A stretch of 15,466 nucleotides of DNA from Methylobacter sp. (GTDB lineage: Bacteria > Pseudomonadota > Gammaproteobacteria > Methylococcales > Methylomonadaceae), in assembly GCA_003158415.1 (NCBI GenBank), contig PMJA01000313.1, positions 1,081 through 16,546 of the forward strand, in the 5' to 3' direction. Positions 8,486 to 15,208 of the stretch are shown piece after piece. Position numbers and translations under genes: made by a program. Positions within the stretch are counted from its first letter, which is position 1; the number at the start of each line of letters is the position of its first letter. The notes beneath the pieces are model-generated. The model did no database searches and had not been told where the DNA came from. It worked only from the letters and a program-made list of their open reading frames with translations.

Positions 8486-10279
8486 TTAATCCTGTTTAAC
8501 TTTCTCTTTCCCGGCAGGTTTAAGCAGGCGTATACCTAATTCCTTCAATTGCTCGTCGGTCACCACCGCAGGGGCGCTGACTAACGGACAGGCGGCCGAT
8601 TGGGTTTTAGGGAATGCGATCACATCACGAATAGACGTCGAGCCGGTCATCAACATGACCAGACGATCCAAGCCGAAAGCCAAACCGCCATGAGGCGGCG
8701 CGCCGTATTTCAAGGCATCCAGCAGGAAGCCGAATTTTTCCCTGGCCTCGTCTTCACCTATACCCAAAATTTCAAACACGGTTTGCTGCATGGATGTGCG
8801 GTTGATACGAATGGAGCCGCCGCCGACTTCGGTGCCGTTTAACACCAAATCGTAAGCGCGTGATAAGGCCGCTCCCGGATTAGCTACCAGCTCTTCGACC
8901 GAGCAACTGGGCGCGGTGAAAGGGTGATGGATGGCGTTAAATCGCCCGCTTTTTTCATCCCAGTCGAACATCGGGAAATCGATTACCCAAACTGGCTTCC
9001 ATGCACCTTGCAGCAAGTTAAGGTCGTTGCCCAGTTTGACGCGCAATGCGCCCATCGCTTCATTAACGATGCTGGCCTTATCCGCGCCAAAGAAGATTAA
9101 ATCGCCGGTTTGTGCGCCGGTTTTAGCCAATACACTGGCCCAGACTTCGGCTGGGGCGAATTTAACGATGGGCGATTGTAGGCCGTCTATCCCGGCTTCC
9201 AGATCGTTGACTTTAATGTAAGCCAAGCCCTTGGCGCCGTAAATACTGACAAACTTGGTCAGTTCATCGATGTCTTTGCGGCTTAAATCACCGGCGTTAG
9301 GTACGCGCATGGCGACTACGCGGCCTTTAGGATCATTGGCGGGCGCGGAGAAAACTTTAAAATCGACCGTTTTCATATCGTCGGCTATATCGACCAATTC
9401 CAGCGGTATCCGCAAATCGGGGCGATCGATACCGTAGCGTGAGATGGCTTCCTGGTAGCTTATGCGAGGGAATTTGGCGTCCAACTCGACATTAATCACT
9501 TTGGCGAACAGCTGGCGGATCATTTCTTCCATGATCTCCATAATTTCGTTTTCATCCATGAACGACGTTTCTATATCCAACTGGGTAAATTCGGGCTGCC
9601 TGTCGGCGCGTAAGTCTTCGTCGCGGAAACAACGCACGACTTGATAATACCGATCCATACCGGCGATCATCAACATTTGTTTATACAATTGCGGTGATTG
9701 CGGCAGGGCGAAAAAAGAGTTTTCGTGCGTGCGGCTGGGCACGATGTAATCGCGCGCGCCTTCGGGCGTGGCCTTGGTCAGGTAAGGCGTTTCAATTTCA
9801 AAAAACTCGTTATCATCCAGGAAGTTTCTCAACACCCGCGTCACATCTCGGCGCACTTTCATTTTTTCCTGCATCGCGGTGCGACGCAAGTCGATATAAC
9901 GATAGCGCAAACGCAGCTCTTCGTTAACTTCTATATCGCTTTCTATCGGGAACGGCGGAGTTTCGGATTCATTTAGGACTTCGATGTCTTTAGCCAGCAG
10001 TTCAATAGCGCCGGAGTGCATATTAGCGTTGATGGTGCCTGCGGGGCGGTCACGGACGATGCCTGTGATTTTTAAGACATATTCACTGCGCACCTGTTCG
10101 GCAATGGCGAACGTTTCGGCGACATCAGGATCCACCACGACCTGCACCAGACCTGCGCGATCCCGCAGGTCAATAAAAATAACGCCACCGTGGTCACGGC
10201 GTCTGTGTACCCAACCACAAATTGAAACGGTTTCGCCTAGCTGTTGTGTATTTAATTCTCCGCACTTGTGGGTACGCAT
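8486..10279 (-). CDS. aspS: aspartate-tRNA ligase (bacterial type, probably non-discriminating)
   Basis: A 597-residue class IIb synthetase that charges tRNA with aspartate. Domains in order: OB-fold anticodon-binding domain (1-105), catalytic core with motif 2 at [14 protein letters not shown] (218-231), the GAD insertion typical of bacterial AspRS (about 290-420), and motif 3 at [13 protein letters not shown]. The anticodon domain has His30 (RRRDHGG) and Gly81 (RPAGT). In Pseudomonas aeruginosa the matching His and Gly are linked to relaxed recognition that also charges tRNA-Asn; discriminating enzymes have Leu and a basic residue there. A non-discriminating enzyme requires GatCAB, which is not in this window. 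The start has AGGGAA close upstream. Second gene after fmdB, 44 bp apart. Confidence 0.96.
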   Translation of the reverse strand: MRTHKCGELNTQQLGETVSICGWVHRRRDHGGVIFIDLRDRAGLVQVVVDPDVAETFAIAEQVRSEYVLKITGIVRDRPAGTINANMHSGAIELLAKDIEVLNESETPPFPIESDIEVNEELRLRYRYIDLRRTAMQEKMKVRRDVTRVLRNFLDDNEFFEIETPYLTKATPEGARDYIVPSRTHENSFFALPQSPQLYKQMLMIAGMDRYYQVVRCFRDEDLRADRQPEFTQLDIETSFMDENEIMEIMEEMIRQLFAKVINVELDAKFPRISYQEAISRYGIDRPDLRIPLELVDIADDMKTVDFKVFSAPANDPKGRVVAMRVPNAGDLSRKDIDELTKFVSIYGAKGLAYIKVNDLEAGIDGLQSPIVKFAPAEVWASVLAKTGAQTGDLIFFGADKASIVNEAMGALRVKLGNDLNLLQGAWKPVWVIDFPMFDWDEKSGRFNAIHHPFTAPSCSVEELVANPGAALSRAYDLVLNGTEVGGGSIRINRTSMQQTVFEILGIGEDEAREKFGFLLDALKYGAPPHGGLAFGLDRLVMLMTGSTSIRDVIAFPKTQSAACPLVSAPAVVTDEQLKELGIRLLKPAGKEKVKQD

Positions 10280-10323
10280 AATTTTCCCTGTGTATTTTAG
10301 TTAAGGTAGAAGTTGGCTATTTA

Positions 10324-10590
10324 TTAATTGTTTTTACAGCCGACGCAGTTGTCGGCTTTGGGGGCACTGGGCGCTGCCGTCGCTTCGCCCGCTACATTTT
10401 TCTTGGCGCCGCTCTTAAAGTCGGTTTCATACCAGCCGGTGCCTTTTAAACGGAATCCGGCGGCGGAGATTTTTTTCATTAATTCCGGCTTCGTGCAAGC
10501 CGGACAAATCAACAAAGGGTCGGCGCCGAGTTTTTGTAAGGCTTCGTGCTCATGACCACAGGATTGACATTGATATTCGTAAATTGGCAT
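10324..10590 (-). CDS. FmdB family zinc-ribbon protein
   Basis: An 88-residue small protein with the family hallmark start MPIYEYQCQSCGHEHE. Zinc-ribbon cysteines are Cys8/Cys11 and Cys29/Cys32 (CPAC). The KGTGWYETDF segment at 49-58 is also typical. An alanine/lysine-rich tail ends in an extra CVGC pair (82-85). The frame could start 63 bp earlier, but CGGAG six bases before the ATG at 10590 and the family N-terminus fix the start here. The family was named from a putative regulator of formamidase genes, and its role in most bacteria is unknown. It is commonly found next to aspS, as here, and is probably co-transcribed with it. Confidence 0.93.
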   Translation of the reverse strand: MPIYEYQCQSCGHEHEALQKLGADPLLICPACTKPELMKKISAAGFRLKGTGWYETDFKSGAKKNVAGEATAAPSAPKADNCVGCKNN

Positions 10591-10655
10591 TGACCACTCC
10601 GATAACAAAAAATAATAACTACAATAAGGACTGTATTTAGCTTTTCCAAGCACTT

Positions 10656-10663
10656 ACTATAAA
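10656..10663. promoter_or_regulatory. overlapping divergent -10 candidates (fmdB-aspS / pyrC)
   Basis: In the AT-rich gap between fmdB and pyrC, TATAAA (10658-10663) reads toward pyrC and TATAGT (10656-10661, minus strand) reads toward fmdB. The two overlap by four bases. The -35 partners are weak on both strands (TTTAGC at 10636 for pyrC). If both are real, the two transcripts would compete for polymerase. Confidence 0.3.
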
Positions 10664-10696
10664 ATAACCGGCTATTTTACAGATACAGCGTCAACA

Positions 10697-11740
10697 ATGA
10701 AAACATTAACCATTACCCGCCCCGATGACTGGCACATACATGTACGCAGCGGCGCGGTTTTAAAAACCGTATTGGCACATACCGCCCGGCAATTCGCACG
10801 CGCGATTATCATGCCTAATCTTAAGCCGCCCGTGACCACCGTGGCTCAGGCCTTAACGTATCGGGACGAGATTTTGCGGGCAGTTCCGGTAGGCGTTGAT
10901 TTCACGCCGTTGATGACGCTGTATTTGACCGGCGCTACCACCGCCGCCGAAATCAAAGCCGCCGCCGAGTCTGACGCCGTTTATGCGTTTAAATTGTATC
11001 CGGCGGGCGCCACCACCAATTCGGATGCAGGTGTTGCCGACATAACGGCTATTTATCCGGCACTGGCGGCGATGGAGAAACATAATCTGCCGTTACTGAT
11101 ACATGGCGAAGTGACCGACGAGCAATGCGATATATTCGACCGCGAACGGGTGTTTGTCGACACCCATCTTCGCGCCATCGTCGAACACTTCCCCAATTTA
11201 CGCACCGTACTGGAACACGTCACCACCACCGAAGCCGTGCAGTTTGTGCAAACGGCAGGCGATACTATTGCCGCCACCATCACCCCGCAGCATTTGTTAT
11301 TCAACCGTAATGCCGTGCTCGCGGGCGGCATACGCCCCCATTATTATTGCCTGCCGATTATCAAGCGCGAACGGCATCGTCTGGCATTGCTTGCCGCCGC
11401 AACCAGCGGCAACCCAAAATTCTTTTTAGGCACCGACAGCGCCCCGCATCTGACCTCATTAAAAGAAACCGCCTGTGGTTGCGCCGGTTGTTACAGCGCC
11501 CACGCCGCGCTGGAATTATACGCAGAAGCCTTTGAACGTGCCGATGCGTTAGATAAACTGGAAGGTTTCGCCAGCTTTTACGGAGCGGATTTTTACCGCT
11601 TGCCCAGAAATACCGGCACGGTGACCTTGGAAAAAAACAGTTGGACAGTGCCCGCTTTTTACGGAGAAAACGGCCTAAGCATCACCCCGCTCAAAGCGGG
11701 TGAAGCGCTGTCCTGGAAATTACAGCACTATCAATCTTGA
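10697..11740 (+). CDS. pyrC: dihydroorotase (type II, PyrC)
   Basis: Cyclises N-carbamoyl-aspartate to dihydroorotate, the third step of pyrimidine synthesis. A 347-residue amidohydrolase with all binuclear-zinc ligands at a constant three-residue offset from the E. coli enzyme: His13 and His15 (DWHIHVR), carboxylated Lys99 (FKLYPAGAT), His136 (LIHGE), His174 (LEHVTT) and catalytic Asp247 (GTDSAPH). Arg17 and Asn41 (MPNLKPP) fit substrate binding. Where E. coli has RDG after the zinc histidines this protein has RSG, a mild substitution. The gene is monocistronic and divergent from fmdB. Its last 10 bp overlap the convergent 416-residue ORF. Confidence 0.96.
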   Translation: MKTLTITRPDDWHIHVRSGAVLKTVLAHTARQFARAIIMPNLKPPVTTVAQALTYRDEILRAVPVGVDFTPLMTLYLTGATTAAEIKAAAESDAVYAFKLYPAGATTNSDAGVADITAIYPALAAMEKHNLPLLIHGEVTDEQCDIFDRERVFVDTHLRAIVEHFPNLRTVLEHVTTTEAVQFVQTAGDTIAATITPQHLLFNRNAVLAGGIRPHYYCLPIIKRERHRLALLAAATSGNPKFFLGTDSAPHLTSLKETACGCAGCYSAHAALELYAEAFERADALDKLEGFASFYGADFYRLPRNTGTVTLEKNSWTVPAFYGENGLSITPLKAGEALSWKLQHYQS

Positions 11741-12981
11741 TTAACAGGCAAAGCACCGACCCGCTGCTCAATTTTTTCCATCATTTGCCTGTACGGCGCA
11801 CCCTCTATGCCACCGAAGCGACGATTAAACTCGGCCTCCGGCATAAATTCGGGTAAATCGATGGTCACCGGCATCATATCGCGTTCCTGTGCCGTTGCCA
11901 TTAACCTCTGGATTTTCTTGGCCCGTAGCCTGCTGACCGCCGATTCACCCATCCGAGTACCGGCTCGATCTGCGGCAATGTCGTTAAACGAAAAGCCGCT
12001 GCCTCCCCGCGAATCCTCTATTTCCTTAAACAAGCCTACGGCATCCGACAGCGGCGTTCCTGAGTAAGCGGCCAACATCGCAGAGACCAGATAATGCTTG
12101 GGGAAATCATCCCGCTCGTTTAATAATACGGTACGCCAAGTAGGATGCGGCCAGATTTTAGATTGGGGAATAATGTTGTTGAAATCTTTTTGGTTGACGT
12201 AAAAAGCTAAAACCAGTATCAGCACGCGGTTTTCGGCATCGGTAGCGCCGATATTGCTACGATCCTGTGCCAATTGAAACAGTGGTTTTGTTAACTCCGT
12301 TAAATTAAGGCGGCTTTTTCTGGTTTGCGTCAGTTCGGTTAAACGCCGTTGATAAGCTTCTATTCGCTGCTGATCCTGGGGGGACAATAAGATGCCTCTT
12401 AATTTGGCAGGCAAATCGTTTTGCCACCGATAACTAATAATTACCCGCTGATGGTCGAATTCGACATTTTTAATGATGCCTGCGAATGTTTTCCAGTCGG
12501 CTAAAGGTTGTATTTTCGATAATCCGTAATTTAACAGCCAGTCGGCCAATGTAACGGGAACAGATAACTTACCCAGCATTAAGGTGTCGATCTGCGGGAG
12601 CTTGTTTGTTTGTTTGAGTTTAAGTTTTAAATTCAAGAACCGGCCGATGGGGTTGGCGGGCAATTTTACGGTGCTTTCGATGATTAACTGGCCTTTATGA
12701 ATGTCCAATCTCGCACTGCTACCGGCATATTGATTGGCCAGATAATTTACCGCTAAATCCAATTCTTCCTGCCCTAAAGTGACTTTGGCAATAGAACCGG
12801 ACTTTATTCGACTAGGATCGTTCTCTTCAAAAAGGTGTTTTCCTTGAGCAATCCGTTCGGGCGTTAAATCGGCTCGACCATGAAGCTTGGGCTCATTCTC
12901 TACAACCTGCATAAGCACACCAACTAAAGCCAGAAGCAATAAGAAAACTGATAACAGGATCAGTTTTGCAATTAATTCCAT
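11731..12981 (-). CDS. conserved hypothetical protein with N-terminal membrane anchor
   Basis: A 416-residue protein that I do not recognise as a named family. A single hydrophobic helix (about 5-26) without a good cleavage site suggests an inner-membrane anchor with the bulk in the periplasm. Residues about 90-195 look beta-rich and include many LxI/LxV repeats ([37 protein letters not shown]). Residues 200-235 are a charged helix. A C-terminal helical region carries the most conserved-looking motif, [25 protein letters not shown] followed by [19 protein letters not shown] (about 292-346). That motif has His, Asp, Glu and Arg residues that could form an active site, which is speculation. No obvious operon partner. 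The GGA at about 12 bp before the ATG is a weak ribosome binding site. Confidence 0.7.
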   Translation of the reverse strand: MELIAKLILLSVFLLLLALVGVLMQVVENEPKLHGRADLTPERIAQGKHLFEENDPSRIKSGSIAKVTLGQEELDLAVNYLANQYAGSSARLDIHKGQLIIESTVKLPANPIGRFLNLKLKLKQTNKLPQIDTLMLGKLSVPVTLADWLLNYGLSKIQPLADWKTFAGIIKNVEFDHQRVIISYRWQNDLPAKLRGILLSPQDQQRIEAYQRRLTELTQTRKSRLNLTELTKPLFQLAQDRSNIGATDAENRVLILVLAFYVNQKDFNNIIPQSKIWPHPTWRTVLLNERDDFPKHYLVSAMLAAYSGTPLSDAVGLFKEIEDSRGGSGFSFNDIAADRAGTRMGESAVSRLRAKKIQRLMATAQERDMMPVTIDLPEFMPEAEFNRRFGGIEGAPYRQMMEKIEQRVGALPVNQD

Positions 12982-13022
12982 GTGACCATTCCAGAATGAG
13001 TTCAGCGTTTATGAGCCAGCGG

Positions 13023-13050
13023 TTGATAGTATACTTTGCGCGGATATAAT
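13023..13050 (+). promoter_or_regulatory. strong sigma-70 promoter-like sequence
   Basis: TTGATA (13023-13028) and a consensus TATAAT (13045-13050) with a 16-bp spacer, reading toward the toxin-antitoxin pair. Transcription would start near 13057, leaving a leader of about 220-250 nt before the antitoxin. Confidence 0.55.
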
Positions 13051-13150
13051 CGCGGAATCCTTGATTTATGGTTATCGCCAGCGCTTGCAGCATAAAATAA
13101 ATCGATTCTGACCCCATCGATTCCAGTTGTCATTTTATATTAGGGTACAC

Positions 13151-13197
13151 ACCGCGTATCTGATAGCCTATACATTGAAAATGTTGGGGTACGCGGT
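13151..13197. repeat. GTACGCG-type inverted repeat upstream of the TA pair
   Basis: ACCGCGTA (13151-13158) pairs with TACGCGGT (13190-13197) across 31 bp. GGGTAC at 13143-13148 and GGGGTACGCGG at 13187-13196 extend the similarity. It could be an autoregulatory operator or half of a dispersed repeat. A related hairpin lies downstream of the toxin at 13993. Confidence 0.4.
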
Positions 13198-13302
13198 CGT
13201 GGTATTGGTTTTAGAAGTTTTGAGTTGATTAATTGGGCGGTAATTAAAAATTATCAGTTATCAGCAAAGGTTTTAATGAATGAGTTTAAAGAGAAAATTT
13301 TT

Positions 13303-13527
13303 ATGACTATCGCAGAACACAAATTAAATTTAATTCGGCAGATTGATGAATTGCCAGAGCAATCTTTAGTTGAATTAGAAAAGATTATTATGCAACTCAA
13401 AGCTAATCTATCCATTCAGCCAATTAAAAAAAATAGTTTAAAAATGTTACTGGACTCATGGGGTGATTTGGAGCAGGACTTTCCTGATATTACCGATTGT
13501 CCCCCAGTCGCAGAAGATTTTTTCTGA
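13303..13527 (+). CDS. putative antitoxin of a VapC-type pair (non-AbrB)
   Basis: About 74 residues. ATG 13303 (AAAGAG nine bases upstream) gives a natural-looking start MTIAEHKLNLIRQ. ATG 13276 is an alternative with a better-spaced AAAGG, giving 83 residues. The N-terminal half is a helical pair, LIRQIDELPEQSLVELEKIIMQLK, and the acidic C-terminus (SWGDLEQDFPDITDCPPVAEDFF) is typical of an antitoxin tail that wraps a toxin. It has none of the AbrB/MazE swapped-hairpin residues of classic VapB, nor a recognisable ribbon-helix-helix. The call rests on size, acidic tail and the one-base TGATG overlap with the PIN toxin. Autorepression of the operon is expected by analogy only. Confidence 0.72.
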   Translation: MTIAEHKLNLIRQIDELPEQSLVELEKIIMQLKANLSIQPIKKNSLKMLLDSWGDLEQDFPDITDCPPVAEDFF

Positions 13528-13946
13528 TGCGCCGTTATTTATTGGACACCAATATTTTATCTGCGTTGATTAAACGCCCGCACAGTGTTTTGGCGCAAAA
13601 GATAGGGCAATTGCCGCGTGATGCGTTTTGTACCAGTGTGATTGTGGCGTGTGAGTTACGTTATGGCATAGAGAAGAAAGGTTCGGTATCGTTAGCGGCG
13701 AAAGTTGAGTTATTGCTGAATGAAATTGATATTTTGCCATTGGAATATGAGGCAGTGAGTCAGCATTATGCGGCTTTACGTGTTTCTTTGGAGCGGCAGG
13801 GGCAGGTGATTGGGGCCAATGATATGTTAATAGCTGCTCATGCGTTGAGTTTAGAGGCGATATTGGTTACGGATAATGTGCGGGAGTTTGCAAGGATTCC
13901 TGATTTAAGGTTTGAGAATTGGCTTGCTGAAACAGATGTTTCATAA
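13527..13946 (+). CDS. vapC: PIN-domain toxin, VapC family ribonuclease
   Basis: A 139-residue PIN nuclease. The start is the ATG overlapping the antitoxin stop (TGATG), which gives the canonical N-terminus MRRYLLDTNILSALIK; the longer open frame from 13497 is rejected. Acidic metal-binding residues are Asp7 (LLDTN), Glu43 (ACELRYG), Asp99 (GANDMLIAAHA) and Asp116 (VTDNVREF). The full C-terminal stretch GANDMLIAAHA...TDNVREFARIPDLRFENW matches the subgroup often annotated as tRNA(fMet)-specific VapC, which cleaves the initiator tRNA anticodon loop and stops translation. Target assignment is by family only. All catalytic residues are intact, so the toxin is probably active. Co-transcribed with the antitoxin. 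Confidence 0.93.
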   Translation: MRRYLLDTNILSALIKRPHSVLAQKIGQLPRDAFCTSVIVACELRYGIEKKGSVSLAAKVELLLNEIDILPLEYEAVSQHYAALRVSLERQGQVIGANDMLIAAHALSLEAILVTDNVREFARIPDLRFENWLAETDVS

Positions 13947-13992
13947 AGTAAAGTGAAATAAATTATAGGCCGCAGTATATTCGGTATCGGAA

Positions 13993-14013
13993 AAGGTACG
14001 CGATGCGTACCTT
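13993..14013. repeat. perfect 9-bp hairpin after the toxin gene
   Basis: AAGGTACGC and GCGTACCTT pair perfectly around a GAT loop, 46 bp after the toxin stop. There is no T-run after it, so it is at best a weak terminator. The GGTACGCG core also occurs upstream of the TA pair at 13189-13196, which suggests a repeat family flanking the module. Confidence 0.55.
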
Positions 14014-14056
14014 ACCTGACTAAGGCTCTTTCGTAGCTCATGGTTAATCAGTCTCT

Positions 14057-14111
14057 GCCTTTCTGCGTAGTCTGCTCATGGGCAAAACGCCCCTCAACAT
14101 TAGCATTAGGC
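14057..14111 (+). repeat. degenerate attC-like site upstream of the TIR gene
   Basis: The segment starts GCCTTTC and ends ATTAGGC, so GCCT pairs with AGGC as in attC outer boxes. The tip is GGGC-AAAAC-GCCC (14080-14092). Its right half, GCCCCTCAA followed by ATTAGGC, closely parallels the right half of the good attC downstream of the TIR gene. The first base of the 3' core box is A instead of the near-invariant G, and the left box departs from RYYYAAC, so it is a decayed site or a secondary integration site. Confidence 0.45.
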
Positions 14112-14907
14112 AACTCACGAATCTATGGCTCTGAACATTAAAGAACTAATCAAGAGGGCAAAGGAATATGTCGAGATCCAAGGCCATACGAAAGTTAAGC
14201 GAGTTTCATTCGCTGAACGCTTTCATCTCCTTGGTCGCGAGGATATTGTTCTCTCTGTCACGACGACGGACACGGAACATCCAGAGTGGTGGGTTGTGGG
14301 CGGCTCAACACCAATGAACCTCTATGCCAAGTCGTACTTTCGTTCAGCCGATGAGGCTTTCTCAATGCATACCGGCCTCATGCTTCGTATGTCGGCAAAC
14401 GACTTCGAGCAGTCAGAGGTTGCACCCGAGGACATTGGTTACGATGCCTTCATTTCACATGCATCAGAAGACAAGCAAGACATAGTCCGTCCCCTTGCTA
14501 ACTTACTCGAAAAAATGGGATTCCGTATCTGGTATGACGAGTTTGAGCTTCGCGTCGGCGACAGCCTTCGGCAGTCGATCGACCGAGGTCTCGTAAGTTC
14601 CCGTTATGGAATAGTCGTCCTTTCTGCTGCGTTCTTCGCCAAGAACTGGCCGCAATACGAACTCAATGGACTCACGGCGCGAGAAATGGAAGGCCACAAA
14701 GTCATTTTGCCCATTTGGCACAAAATCGCCAAAGCTGGCGTGTTGCGGTTCAGCCCAACACTAGCCGACAAGGTGGCTGTAAGCACCGCAGGCAACACGA
14801 TCAAATACGTCGCGACTGAACTTGCGAAAGTTCTCAGTGATTGAACCGTTGCCTAACCCCACATTCGAGAGGGACAGGCCAGAAGCGGCCTGCCCCTCAA
14901 TTCAACG
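14106..14907 (+). mobile_element. probable integron gene cassette carrying the TIR gene
   Basis: The unit runs from the putative crossover in ATTAGGC to the crossover G in GTTAGAT of the downstream attC. It has the standard cassette layout: one gene, a start codon 14 bp after the left boundary, and an attC site starting 6 bp after the stop. No integron integrase or attI is in the window, so whether it belongs to a chromosomal array, a gene-cassette cluster without integrase, or a lone insertion cannot be decided here. Confidence 0.7.
14125..14844 (+). CDS. TIR-domain protein, candidate anti-phage NADase
   Basis: A 239-residue soluble protein in two parts. Residues 1-104 form an unrecognised domain (predicted helix at 3-18, then KRVSFAERFHLLGRED and PEWWVVGGSTPMNLYAKSYFRSADEAF). 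Residues 105-205 are a TIR domain of the TIR_2 type: YDAFISHASED (106-116), MGFRIWYDEFELRVGDSLRQSI (131-152), YGIVVLSAAFFAKNWPQYEL (161-180) and VILPIWHK (193-200). Glu179 in WPQYEL is at the position of the catalytic glutamate of NAD-cleaving TIR proteins such as SARM1. Bacterial TIR proteins of this kind commonly act in phage defence by NAD depletion or by making a signalling nucleotide. Here no partner gene (Thoeris ThsA, Argonaute, STING) is adjacent, so the N-terminal domain may be the sensor or effector. The gene sits in an integron-type cassette. Confidence 0.9.
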   Translation: MALNIKELIKRAKEYVEIQGHTKVKRVSFAERFHLLGREDIVLSVTTTDTEHPEWWVVGGSTPMNLYAKSYFRSADEAFSMHTGLMLRMSANDFEQSEVAPEDIGYDAFISHASEDKQDIVRPLANLLEKMGFRIWYDEFELRVGDSLRQSIDRGLVSSRYGIVVLSAAFFAKNWPQYELNGLTAREMEGHKVILPIWHKIAKAGVLRFSPTLADKVAVSTAGNTIKYVATELAKVLSD

Positions 14908-14913
14908 TTAGAT
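14851..14913 (+). repeat. integron attC recombination site
   Basis: The outer boxes fit consensus exactly: GCCTAAC (14851-14857, RYYYAAC) and GTTAGAT (14907-14913, GTTRRRY). Between them is an imperfect palindrome with ATTCGAG (14863-14869) opposed to CTCAAT (14896-14901), leaving one unpaired base as in the extrahelical bases of real attC sites, and a perfect tip stem CAGGCC (14875-14880)/GGCCTG (14887-14892) around AGAAGC. At 63 bp it is near the short end for attC. The right end CTCAATTCAACGTTAGAT resembles aadA-cassette attC sites. The bottom strand would be the folded substrate of an integron integrase. Confidence 0.85.
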
Positions 14914-14937
14914 TTTCACCCACGAAAAACGCCCTCA

Positions 14938-15077
14938 TGAAATACAACCAGCTGAACCAGAAGGAAAAGTACTACACAAATGGCAAAATCGCCCAGTACA
15001 TTGATGCTTATATAGTGCCTGAACGAAAAAACCTCTTTTCAAAAAAACCAGCTCACTATCAGGAAATATTTTTTTGA
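14938..15077 (+). CDS. short ORF in second-cassette position, unknown
   Basis: A 46-codon frame from ATG 14938 to TGA 15077, starting 25 bp after the attC core box where a cassette gene would start. The frame is open upstream to 14841, but that part crosses the attC and is not credible as coding. The peptide (MKYNQLNQKEKYYTNG...HYQEIFF) is hydrophilic, with no motif I recognise. The stop falls inside a hairpin (15063-15087). It may be a complete small cassette gene, or the 5' remnant of a longer one cut by the IS to its right. No ribosome binding site is obvious. Confidence 0.35.
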
Positions 15078-15087
15078 AAAATATTTC
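15063..15087. repeat. AT-rich perfect hairpin at the end of the short ORF
   Basis: GAAATATTTTT (15063-15073) pairs with AAAAATATTTC (15077-15087) around a three-base loop. The 11-bp stem has a poly-T left side. It could serve as a terminator on the minus strand, ending transcripts from the transposase side, or mark an IS boundary. The role is not determined. Confidence 0.45.
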
Positions 15088-15142
15088 AGGGGCGGAAAAA
15101 ACGACTCATTTTCTGCTTTACCATCAGTTTTTCAGAATTATT

Positions 15143-15164
15143 CCTACAAATCACAAATTGTAGG
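15143..15164. terminator. weak hairpin downstream of the transposase stop
   Basis: CCTACAA (15143-15149) and TTGTAGG (15158-15164) form a 7-bp stem with an 8-base loop, 45 bp beyond the minus-strand transposase stop. On the minus strand it is followed by GAATAATTCTG, not a clean U-run, so termination is possible but weak. Confidence 0.25.
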
Positions 15165-15208
15165 CGCACCTTCCCTGTGGATAACCTTGCAGCTATTAAC
15201 AAAAAGCG

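Larger units (their letters stand above)
12982..13302. other. intergenic region before the toxin-antitoxin genes
   Basis: No convincing gene of its own in about 320 bp. It contains a strong promoter-like pair (13023-13050), two direct copies of ATCGATTC (13101-13108 and 13116-13123) separated by TGACCCC, and an 8-bp inverted repeat ACCGCGTA/TACGCGGT (13151-13158 and 13190-13197). The frames crossing it are short and lack ribosome binding sites. An in-frame ATG at 13276 with AAAGG five bases upstream could extend the antitoxin by nine residues. Confidence 0.6.

Noticed and set aside
9694..9976. Two plus-strand frames opposite aspS
   Set aside because: The minus-strand frame is an unbroken AspRS with all motifs. 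The plus-strand frames are by-products of its codon use.
14125..14844. Thoeris defence system
   Set aside because: Only a TIR-domain gene is present. No ThsA-like SIR2/SLOG gene is adjacent on either side within the window.
15176..15184. TGTGGATAA, a perfect DnaA-box sequence on the minus strand
   Set aside because: It is a single 9-mer without neighbouring boxes, an AT-rich unwinding region or replication genes. Chance occurrence near the IS end is enough.
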